Of a DNA stretch of 30,865 nt, positions 21,212 through 27,424 are shown piece after piece. Made by a program: the position numbers and the translations under genes. This DNA is from Cryptobacterium sp. CAG:338 (GTDB lineage: Bacteria; Actinomycetota; Coriobacteriia; Coriobacteriales; Eggerthellaceae): positions 2,744-33,608 of the forward strand of contig FR896067.1 of the NCBI GenBank assembly GCA_000435475.1, read 5' to 3'. Each line of letters begins with the position of its first letter. The stretch's first letter is position 1. The notes under the pieces are model-generated. The model was given only the letters and a program-made list of their open reading frames with translations. It searched no databases and was not told the origin of the DNA.

Positions 21212-21856
21212 TCATTTTCGAAAAGCCGTATCTTGTTCGATTGAGTCCTTCCAAGATTCATCCCGCTGCGAACATCCTGTTCTCATGTTGATAGTTTCAG
21301 CGCAAACTGCACCAAACATAGTTTTGCTTCCCGCTGTATCTGCGATAAATGTTGCAGCGCGAGCTACAGGAATACCGATTTTGGATGCCTCTGCTGCTGC
21401 GTCAATGTTTGCGCCTAAGAAAAGGAAATCCCAGCCAGCTTCTTCCTTTTCGGTAATAAGGTGTTTTACCTGCTTGTAAGTGTATTGTGTACTCGCATTT
21501 TCTATGCCATCGGTTGTAATAACAAAGATAGTGTGTTCTGGTTTATATTCTTCGGGTAAATACTTATGAATAGTGCTGATGTGGTGAATCGCACCGCCTA
21601 CTGCATCTAAAAGTGCAGTGCATCCACGAACCTGGTAATCTCTTTCCGTCATTAGGGAAACGTCTTCAATTGGCATTCGGTCATGTAAGACTTTAGTCTC
21701 GTGATCGAACAACACGGTCGAGACAACTGCTTGACCATCTGCTTCTTGATGGGCTTTGAGGGTTGCGTTGAATCCTCCTATAGTGTCAGTTTCAAGACCA
21801 CTCATAGAGCCACTGCGATCAACGAGAAAAACCAGTTCAGTTAAATCCTTTTTCAT
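21212..21856 (-). CDS. von Willebrand factor type A domain protein
   Basis: A 214-residue single-domain vWA protein, probably cytoplasmic because no signal peptide or membrane segment is seen. The MIDAS metal site is complete: VDRSGSMSG (Asp13, Ser15, Ser17), the threonine in RGCTALLDAVGG, and ITTDGIENAS. The start MKKDLTELVFLVDRSGSMSG and the GWDFLFLGANIDA segment are typical of a conserved bacterial family of unknown role. It starts opposite 21854-21856 with an AGGAGGG site. It lies downstream of the macro-domain gene on the same strand with a 188-bp gap, and is convergent with the 20738 gene. Binding partners are unknown. Confidence 0.88.
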   Translation of the reverse strand: MKKDLTELVFLVDRSGSMSGLETDTIGGFNATLKAHQEADGQAVVSTVLFDHETKVLHDRMPIEDVSLMTERDYQVRGCTALLDAVGGAIHHISTIHKYLPEEYKPEHTIFVITTDGIENASTQYTYKQVKHLITEKEEAGWDFLFLGANIDAAAEASKIGIPVARAATFIADTAGSKTMFGAVCAETINMRTGCSQRDESWKDSIEQDTAFRK

Positions 21857-21920
21857 GATATACCCTCCTGCTGTTACGTTGTCTGCTTACAGGAAGAAGA
21901 ATACGCGCGGTAATGTTTGA

Positions 21921-22010
21921 GTAGGTCAACTGGTGGTTGACATTAGACAGTTGGCATTAGATGGCTGACGTCGGACGACTGGTATTAGGTGGCCGACCTT
22001 AACGAAGGAG
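21921..22010. repeat. 14-15-bp tandem array between vWA and macro genes
   Basis: Successive units read GGTTGACATTAGACA, GTTGGCATTAGATGG, CTGACGTCGGACGA, CTGGTATTAGGTGG and CCGACCTTAACGAAGG, from about 21935. The pattern alternates an ATTAG-containing core with a TGG/CTG linker. It has no recognised function. Confidence 0.65.
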
Positions 22011-22014
22011 AAGC

Positions 22015-22044
22015 ATGGCGAATAATAAACGCGAAATAAGATAA
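22015..22044 (+). other. Nine-codon frame with strong ribosome-binding site
   Basis: GAAGGAGAAGC precedes ATG at 22015, which reads MANNKREIR and stops at 22042-22044, directly abutting the convergent stop of the macro-domain gene. It may be the surviving start of a lost gene or chance. Confidence 0.25.
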
Positions 22045-23028
22045 TTACAAAAGAGGCTGATCAAAAGCGTAGAGCGTTGCATTAATCTCGAAAATATCGA
22101 ACTGATTATTCATTATGAAATACTCAACAATAATGTCTGCCTTGTTGCTGTGGGAAAGCGCAAATCCAGCACGGCGAAGTAAGTCCTCGGTAGCGTCCAA
22201 ATCTAACTCAAGAGCAATAGCAAGTGCAAGCACCGTTTTCTTTGTTGGCTTATAAAGCGCATCGCTCCTAATTTTGCTAAAGAGTTGGCGACTCATGTTT
22301 GCCCGTTTGTAAACTTGCGCATCGGTCATACCCTTGGCATCGATAAGTGAAAGTAGGGTAGTGGAAAAAGAGGCATCCAATGAGCTAAGCAATTCGGAGA
22401 GGCAAGGAGATTGGCCAAACGTTTCGGCAGCAAGGGCTGCTACGTAAGTAACCTCGTCATCGGCTTTGCGCGTCCTCTGACGGGTATCGGAATGCTCGCC
22501 TACGTACACATCATCGATATATTCCTTGATGCGGTCGTATGTCAAAAGACCTGCCTGAAGTGCGCTGCGGTCAAATAACACCAAACGAATTTCGGAATCA
22601 TGCGAATCGAGAAAATCGTGTATGGCATTTTGCGCTACAGAAAGAGATATATCTACAGGAAATCCGTATACTCCTGCAGACAATAACGGCAGGGCGATAG
22701 AGGAGGCATTATTTTCTGCAGCAAGAGAAAGGGCAGCGTCGTAGGCGCTGCGAAGCGAAGCTACTTCATTGTGCGTGCCACCTTGCCAAATAGGACCTAC
22801 TGCATGGATGATTGCTTGAGCAGGAAGATTAAAGGCAGGAGTCACAACAGCGCTGCCTGTGGGACAGTGTCCTATTGCATTGCACGCCTCTTGCACTTTT
22901 TCAAATCCCGCCACTTGCGCAACAGCTTTTCCGACACCGCCAGTAATTTGCAAATCCTCATTTGCAGCAACAATAATGACATCGGCAGATACAGAGGCTA
23001 GATCATTTCGTTCTATCGAGAAAGGCAT
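22045..23028 (-). CDS. Macro-domain protein with C-terminal helix-turn-helix-like module
   Basis: Macro domains bind ADP-ribose or remove it from proteins, nucleic acids or O-acetyl-ADP-ribose. The protein is 327 residues from the ATG opposite 23026-23028, which follows AAAAGGACCCTGTT. A longer frame begins at a TTG 16 codons upstream but has no ribosome-binding site. The macro domain covers about residues 4-170: SADVIIVAANEDLQITGGVG (ligand loop), HAVGPIWQGG and ALPLLSAGVYGFP. After a polar linker, residues ~225-327 form an all-helical region with TDAQVYKRANMSRQLFSKIR and KPTKKTVLALAIALELDLDA, resembling an XRE-type DNA-binding fold. It is divergent from alr. A regulator that reads an ADP-ribose signal is plausible but inferred. 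Confidence 0.88.
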   Translation of the reverse strand: MPFSIERNDLASVSADVIIVAANEDLQITGGVGKAVAQVAGFEKVQEACNAIGHCPTGSAVVTPAFNLPAQAIIHAVGPIWQGGTHNEVASLRSAYDAALSLAAENNASSIALPLLSAGVYGFPVDISLSVAQNAIHDFLDSHDSEIRLVLFDRSALQAGLLTYDRIKEYIDDVYVGEHSDTRQRTRKADDEVTYVAALAAETFGQSPCLSELLSSLDASFSTTLLSLIDAKGMTDAQVYKRANMSRQLFSKIRSDALYKPTKKTVLALAIALELDLDATEDLLRRAGFALSHSNKADIIVEYFIMNNQFDIFEINATLYAFDQPLL

Positions 23029-23253
23029 AACAGGGTCCTTTTGGTAATAATCGACGTTATGAACAAATAACGCCAAGTACTGTGCTTTGTGCGACGCTTA
23101 GAAAGGCAATACATGCAGAGCCTTCTTTCGCGCTATACTTCTCTAGTTACATAAAAACTGTTACTCGCAACTTTTGTCTGCGTAATAAAGGTAACAGCTT
23201 TTACGCAAAGGATACTAACTTTTCAGGAAGAACTTCAGGAAGAAGGAACTTTC
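23029..23253. promoter_or_regulatory. Divergent control region between macro gene and alr
   Basis: Contains TATACT at 23134-23139 (a possible -10 toward alr, no good -35) and a hairpin TGCGTAA/TTACGCA (23179-23185, 23201-23207) extended by an inner AAAG/CTTT. TTCAGGAAGAA occurs twice at a 12-bp offset (23222, 23234) just before the alr ribosome-binding site. Confidence 0.45.
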
Positions 23254-24621
23254 GTGCAAGACTTACCTAATGGGTTTACGGGCTTTGCGAATCGCCCAAA
23301 AAATTCGGTAGCGAATTATAGAAATGCCTCTGCGGCAAATCATGCATCCAGTCGTCAATCGGGTGCCTTTACGGGGAGTGCTATAAAGGGCTCATCCAAC
23401 TATCAGTATTCCCGTTCGCACGCTTCGCATCCAAGCAATATAACTGACGCTCCCACCAAAGAAGAACTTGCTGCCATCGATGAGCGCGATCGTCGATGGG
23501 CGTGGGTGGAAATTGATAGAAGCGCTATTCAGTACAACGTAATGCAAACAAAGCGTCTCCTCCCTAATAGCTGCCGTCTTATGGCGGTGGTCAAGGCTGA
23601 TGCCTATGGTCATGGAGCGCTGGAGGTAGCGAAGGCGGCCTGCAGTGCAGGAGCAAGCTATCTTGGTGTTGCTACGGTGGATGAGGGCATTGAGCTGCGT
23701 GAAGCAGGCATGCGCGAACCCATTCTTATTCTTTCGCAGCCTCCCGCTGAAGCAATTCCGCTTTTGCTTTATTACCAAATTCGTCCTGCGGTATATACCT
23801 CCGAATTTGCGATCGCATATGCTGAAGCTGCTGATGCACAAGGAATAAAAGCTCCTTATCATCTCGCGATCAATTCTGGTATGAACCGCATCGGGGTACG
23901 CTTTAATAACGTAGTGGAATTTTTATCTCAAGTTAGCTTTCATCGAGCGCTTGAACTCGAGGGTTGCTTTACCCATTTCGCGACGGCAGATTCTCTTGAA
24001 ACGCTCGATTTCCAAATTCAGATCAATCACTTCGTGGAAGCAATGCGTGCTGTCGAGGCTGCCGGTATTAATCCCGGAATTGTTCACTGCGATAATTCTG
24101 CAGCGACTTATCGATTCCCTAAAACCAATTTCGATATGGTGCGTTTAGGCATTGCCATGTATGGATATCAGCCAGCTCCTGATACACATCGTCTGATTGA
24201 CCTGCGTCCCGCAATGAGTGTTCATGCGCGCATCACCAATGTAATGGTGGTACCGATGAGCGAAGGCGTGAGCTACGGGATGAATTATCGTAGTCCTGGT
24301 AGCGTAAAAATTTGTACGGTGCCCGTGGGATATGCTGATGGTCTTATGCGTTTGTTGTCGGGGAAAATCGATTTTGCCTATCAGAATCGCGCGGTTCATC
24401 AGGTGGGTAATATCTGTATGGACCAATGTATGTTTGAAGTGGATTTACGCTCACGTGCCAACATCAAAACGCTGGATCCTCAAATAGGAGACGAAGTGCT
24501 GATCGCAGGCCCACATGAGACTGTAGATTGTTCCATCGATACGATGGCAAATCGTGCTGCCACTATTCCATACGAACTGGTATGCAATTTCTCTCGTCGT
24601 ATGCCTCGTTTTTATCGATAG
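23254..24621 (+). CDS. alr: Alanine racemase with N-terminal low-complexity extension
   Basis: PLP enzyme interconverting L- and D-alanine for peptidoglycan. It is 455 residues, versus about 370-390 usual. The PLP lysine is Lys114 in AVVKADAYGHG, and the second catalytic base is Tyr341 in SYGMNYRSPG. INSGMNRIGVR and HCDNSAATYRF are also typical. The enzyme core begins near WAWVEIDRSAIQYN (residue ~81). The first ~78 residues are extra, rich in Ser, Asn, Ala and Gly, with no signal peptide. No ATG, GTG or TTG occurs in frame between the GTG at 23254 (after AGAAGGAACTTTC) and the core, so the extension must be translated. It heads a run with the uracil-DNA glycosylase (9-bp gap) and the NifU-domain gene. 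Confidence 0.95.
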   Translation: MQDLPNGFTGFANRPKNSVANYRNASAANHASSRQSGAFTGSAIKGSSNYQYSRSHASHPSNITDAPTKEELAAIDERDRRWAWVEIDRSAIQYNVMQTKRLLPNSCRLMAVVKADAYGHGALEVAKAACSAGASYLGVATVDEGIELREAGMREPILILSQPPAEAIPLLLYYQIRPAVYTSEFAIAYAEAADAQGIKAPYHLAINSGMNRIGVRFNNVVEFLSQVSFHRALELEGCFTHFATADSLETLDFQIQINHFVEAMRAVEAAGINPGIVHCDNSAATYRFPKTNFDMVRLGIAMYGYQPAPDTHRLIDLRPAMSVHARITNVMVVPMSEGVSYGMNYRSPGSVKICTVPVGYADGLMRLLSGKIDFAYQNRAVHQVGNICMDQCMFEVDLRSRANIKTLDPQIGDEVLIAGPHETVDCSIDTMANRAATIPYELVCNFSRRMPRFYR

Positions 24622-24630
24622 GAGTACGTT

Positions 24631-25230
24631 ATGCAGGTGGAAAAACTTCCTTTGGATGCAATTCGGGCTCAGGTGGAAAATTGCCAAGCATGTGCTCTTT
24701 GTGAGACGCGTACCAACATCGTATTTGGCGATGGCGATCCTCATGCACGGGTCTTAATTGTGGGAGAGGCGCCAGGGAAGAATGAAGATCTTCAAGGAAA
24801 ACCTTTTGTAGGAGCTGCGGGGAAGTTTCTCGATGAGCTCCTCGAAGAAGCGGGTTTGAAGCGCGAAGAGGTGTTTATCGCCAACGTGCTGAAATGCCGT
24901 CCTCCTTCGAATCGTAATCCTCAAGCAGATGAGATTGAAGCCTGTGCACCCTTTTTGCGAGAGCAGACCCAATCGATCGATCCCTGGATTATTGTGACGA
25001 TGGGTAATTTTGCTACTCAGTTTATTTTGCGTACCGGTACTGGAATTACTCGATTGCGAGGGACGGTGCAGCAAGCAGGGCGCTTCGTGGTGCTTCCTGT
25101 ATTTCATCCTGCTGCAGCAATTTATGACCGTTCGAAGCGAGATGTGCTCCTTGAGGATTTTCGACAGGTTGGTGCGCTTGTGCGTGCTAGAATGGCCCAG
25201 GAACAAGACAAAGACGACTCAGAAGAATAG
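24631..25230 (+). CDS. Type 4 (Fe-S) uracil-DNA glycosylase
   Basis: Removes uracil from DNA to start base-excision repair. 199 residues. The four [4Fe-4S] ligands fit Cys18, Cys21 (or Cys24), Cys89 and Cys105. Family 4 motifs are VGEAPGKNED (residues 44-53), GKPFVGAAGKFLD, NVLKCRPPSNRNP and the C-terminal FHPAAAIYD. ATG at 24631 follows ATAGGAGTACGTT, overlapping the end of alr. An acidic C-terminal tail (EQDKDDSEE) follows the catalytic domain. The same family also includes phage SPO1 polymerase-related domains, hence older annotations of that kind. Confidence 0.93.
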   Translation: MQVEKLPLDAIRAQVENCQACALCETRTNIVFGDGDPHARVLIVGEAPGKNEDLQGKPFVGAAGKFLDELLEEAGLKREEVFIANVLKCRPPSNRNPQADEIEACAPFLREQTQSIDPWIIVTMGNFATQFILRTGTGITRLRGTVQQAGRFVVLPVFHPAAAIYDRSKRDVLLEDFRQVGALVRARMAQEQDKDDSEE

Positions 25231-25263
25231 CTGAGCGTACTTAAGAAAAGATTGGAGATTCCA

Positions 25264-25494
25264 ATGGTAGAAAAATCTGATGTAGCCGCAGTGCTTGAAC
25301 TTATTCGTCCTTCTCTTCAGGCTGACGGTGGCGATGTTCAACTGGTTGACGTGGATGAAGAGGGCGTAGTAACTGTAGAGCTTCAGGGTGCCTGCAAGGG
25401 ATGCCCTATGTCTCAGATGACCCTTGCTCATGGTGTTGAGCGCGTTTTGAAGGATCGCGTACCAGGTGTTACCCGCGTTGTACCTGCTCAATAG
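25264..25494 (+). CDS. NifU C-terminal-domain iron-sulfur carrier
   Basis: A 76-residue Nfu-type protein that holds and delivers an Fe-S cluster. The signature is IRPSLQADGGDVQLVDVD, then GACKGCPMS with Cys44 and Cys47, and a final helix HGVERVLKDRVPGV. The start is ATG at 25264, six bases after TTGGAG; an upstream in-frame TTG overlaps that site. It lies 33 bp after the Fe-S glycosylase, so the two could be co-transcribed and functionally linked. No NifS, IscU or SufB gene is in the window. Confidence 0.93.
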   Translation: MVEKSDVAAVLELIRPSLQADGGDVQLVDVDEEGVVTVELQGACKGCPMSQMTLAHGVERVLKDRVPGVTRVVPAQ

Positions 25495-25509
25495 TAATTC
25501 GTAAAGGTG

Positions 25510-25583
25510 TTGGATTCATATATCCAATTGAGACAACAAGATTTGTCATTTCTTTGGCAAAAAGTTTGTTTTTAGACAAATCT
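25510..25583. promoter_or_regulatory. Two inverted repeats after the NifU-domain gene
   Basis: TTGGAT/ATCCAA (25510-25515, 25522-25527) is followed by AGATTTGTC/GACAAATCT (25539-25547, 25575-25583), both exact. They precede the terminator and may be part of it or of a regulatory RNA. Confidence 0.4.
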
Positions 25584-25591
25584 ACCAATTA

Positions 25592-25634
25592 GGAGAAGCT
25601 ATCGTGCCTACCAAGGTGCGGTAGCTTCCTTTTA
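25592..25634 (+). terminator. Terminator after the alr-udg-nfu run
   Basis: GAAGCTATCG (25595-25604) pairs with CGGTAGCTTC (25619-25628), with one G-U pair and a 14-nt loop, followed by CTTTTA. Confidence 0.8.
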
Positions 25635-25733
25635 TCGAGGAACTATTAGAATTGGCTGGCAAGTTACTTTTCCGACAGTATTCTTGAAAGCGTTTCTTGC
25701 TCTGGTGGTTGATCAGTAAAGGATCTGATATAT

Positions 25734-25991
25734 ATGGCACATTGTTGGGAAATTCGTGGATGTGATGAGGAAATGCAGTCACGGTGTCCTCATGCGGTGG
25801 CGAATGATAATTGCCCACCTGATTGTCATTATGCATCCTGTGATAGGCCAACCCATGTGGTAACTTCAAATTTTGAGTTACTTTTTCGTACCGATATCGA
25901 TCGAAATGCTAATGTAAAGGACATCTGCAGCTTCTGCGAGTTCTTCCTTTCGCATGCACCTGCAGAAGCAGAATCGGTATCTGAAAAGTAA
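25734..25991 (+). CDS. Cysteine-rich small protein, CW-type, unknown
   Basis: An 85-residue protein starting MAHCWEIRGCDEEMQSRCPH with eight cysteines: Cys4, Cys10, Cys18, Cys27, Cys31, Cys36, Cys65 and Cys68 (ICSFCEFF). The number and spacing suggest metal or cluster binding, possibly two sites. The opening CWEI-x3-C pattern recalls the 'two-CW' class of small anaerobe proteins. ATG at 25734 follows AAAGGATCTGATATAT. The stop is 7 bp before lgt, so co-transcription is likely. No signal peptide is seen. Function is not known to me. Confidence 0.8.
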   Translation: MAHCWEIRGCDEEMQSRCPHAVANDNCPPDCHYASCDRPTHVVTSNFELLFRTDIDRNANVKDICSFCEFFLSHAPAEAESVSEK

Positions 25992-25998
25992 GGAATAT

Positions 25999-26832
25999 AT
26001 GCTCAACGATATCTATCAAAGTCTTGATCCTATTGCGTTTTCAATAGGTCCTTTTTCAGCGCGCTGGTATGGTTTGGCTTACGTTGTGGGATTTCTCTGT
26101 GCCATAGCAGTAATGTATGTGGTAGGAAAACGCTGGAAGATGCGTTTCACGTTCGATTCACTTTGTATTGTGTTGCTCTGTGCAATGATCGGCGTCATTG
26201 TTGGCGGCAGGCTGGGCTATGTTTTGTTCTATAACTTTGAGATGTATGCCGCAGATCCCCTTGCAATTTTAAATTTTTCACGTGGAGGTATGAGTTTTCA
26301 CGGCGGTTTTGTAGGAGCTCTTATTGCGGGCATTGTTGCTTCTCGAATCATTAAGATGCCCTTTTTATCACTGGTTGATCTTGCCATGATCGGTGTTCCG
26401 ATTGGCTTATTCTTTGGTCGTTGCGCAAACTTTGTTAATGGTGAACTTTGGGGTGCGCCTACCGATTTGCCATGGGGCGTAGTATTTGGTGGAGCGGCAG
26501 GAATGGAGCCGCGGCACCCAAGCCAGCTTTACGAAGCGTTTTTTGAGGGAATAGTTCTGTTTGTCATTTTGTTTGTGCTGTCAAGAAAACAACCACCATT
26601 TTCTCAGGGCACCTATTCAGGCGTGTTTATGCTTGGTTATGGAATCTGCCGTTTCATGGTGGAATTCATCCGTGAACCTGATGTCCAACTTGGATATTTG
26701 TGGGGCGGATGGCTGACGATGGGGCAGGTTCTTTCAGTTCCGCTTATTCTCGTGGGAATAGGATTGCTTGTGTATGCCTGGAAAACAAAACACCCACAAG
26801 AAGGGCCTCGATACGGAATCGAGGAATCTTAG
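25999..26832 (+). CDS. lgt: Prolipoprotein diacylglyceryl transferase
   Basis: An inner-membrane enzyme transferring diacylglycerol from phosphatidylglycerol to the lipobox cysteine of prolipoproteins, the first step of lipoprotein maturation. 277 residues with about seven membrane segments. Conserved sites are RWYGLAYVVGF near the start, GGRLGYVLFYN, GGMSFHGG (His101), GRCANFVNGELWG (Arg141, Asn144, Asn147 and Glu149 in the Lgt signature), HPSQLYEA and VEFIREPD. ATG at 25999 follows AAGGAATAT; a frame open 15 codons earlier overlaps the preceding gene. A CCTCGAT/ATCGAGG hairpin (26806-26824) lies within the last codons and may act in termination. Confidence 0.96.
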   Translation: MLNDIYQSLDPIAFSIGPFSARWYGLAYVVGFLCAIAVMYVVGKRWKMRFTFDSLCIVLLCAMIGVIVGGRLGYVLFYNFEMYAADPLAILNFSRGGMSFHGGFVGALIAGIVASRIIKMPFLSLVDLAMIGVPIGLFFGRCANFVNGELWGAPTDLPWGVVFGGAAGMEPRHPSQLYEAFFEGIVLFVILFVLSRKQPPFSQGTYSGVFMLGYGICRFMVEFIREPDVQLGYLWGGWLTMGQVLSVPLILVGIGLLVYAWKTKHPQEGPRYGIEES

Positions 26833-26866
26833 GTATTTCACCGAATAGTTCTGAAAGGCGTGTAAA

Positions 26867-26895
26867 TTGTTACTAATTTAGTAGCATAATATATA
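26867..26895 (+). promoter_or_regulatory. Desulfoferrodoxin promoter with internal palindrome
   Basis: TTGTTA (26867-26872) and TATATA (26890-26895) are 17 bp apart. The spacer holds TACTAATTTAGTA (26871-26883), an exact 13-bp palindrome (6+1+6) overlapping the end of the -35. A repressor bound here would block RNA polymerase. Confidence 0.65.
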
Positions 26896-26975
26896 CAGAA
26901 TCGTAACGGTGCTCGTAAGGTGCTGTTGAGAACTATATAATTGCTAAGAGACAAGACTAAGAGAAGGGGATTCTC

Positions 26976-27356
26976 ATGGGTAAGCTTCAATTTTTTAAGT
27001 GTATGCATTGCGGCAATGTCGCAGTGAAAGTATTCGATAAGGGTGTGCCACTTGTTTGCTGCGGTGAAAAGATGCAGCTTCTCGAGGCTGGCGTTACAGA
27101 TGCCGCTCAGGAAAAGCATGTTCCTGTGGTAACTCAGGGCGATGTTATTCATGTTGAGGTTGGTAGCGTTGCTCATCCCATGGAAGAAGAGCATTTCATT
27201 ACCATGATTGTCTTGGAGACCACCCATGGTTTTCAGGTAAAGCAGCTCAATCCAGGTGAAGCACCTGCTGCAGATTTTACCGTTGCTCCTGGCGAGGAGG
27301 CAGTTGCAGTGTATGAATATTGCAATCTGCATGGTCTCTGGAAAACTGAACTGTAA
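26976..27356 (+). CDS. dfx: Desulfoferrodoxin (superoxide reductase)
   Basis: Reduces superoxide to hydrogen peroxide without releasing oxygen, a defence typical of anaerobes. The 126 residues form a two-iron (class I) protein. The N-terminal desulforedoxin-like centre has Cys9, Cys12, Cys28 and Cys29. The catalytic centre has Glu46-Lys47-His48, His67, His73, Cys116 and His119 (YCNLHGLW). All iron ligands are present. ATG at 26976 follows GAGAAGGGGATTCTC. It has its own promoter with an operator-like palindrome and is followed by a stable hairpin, so it is probably monocistronic. Rubredoxin, the usual electron donor, is not in the window. Confidence 0.95.
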   Translation: MGKLQFFKCMHCGNVAVKVFDKGVPLVCCGEKMQLLEAGVTDAAQEKHVPVVTQGDVIHVEVGSVAHPMEEEHFITMIVLETTHGFQVKQLNPGEAPAADFTVAPGEEAVAVYEYCNLHGLWKTEL

Positions 27357-27382
27357 AAACAAAGAACACTAAAAGTATTCTT

Positions 27383-27408
27383 CGAAGGGAAGCGAAAGCT
27401 TCCCTTCG
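27383..27408 (+). terminator. Hairpin with GAAA tetraloop after dfx
   Basis: CGAAGGGAAGC pairs exactly with GCTTCCCTTCG around GAAA, an 11-bp stem. The following bases (TTGGTATT) are a poor U-tract. It ends 16 bp before the next start codon, so it may also affect translation of that gene. Confidence 0.6.
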
Positions 27409-27424
27409 TTGGTATTATGGGAAT

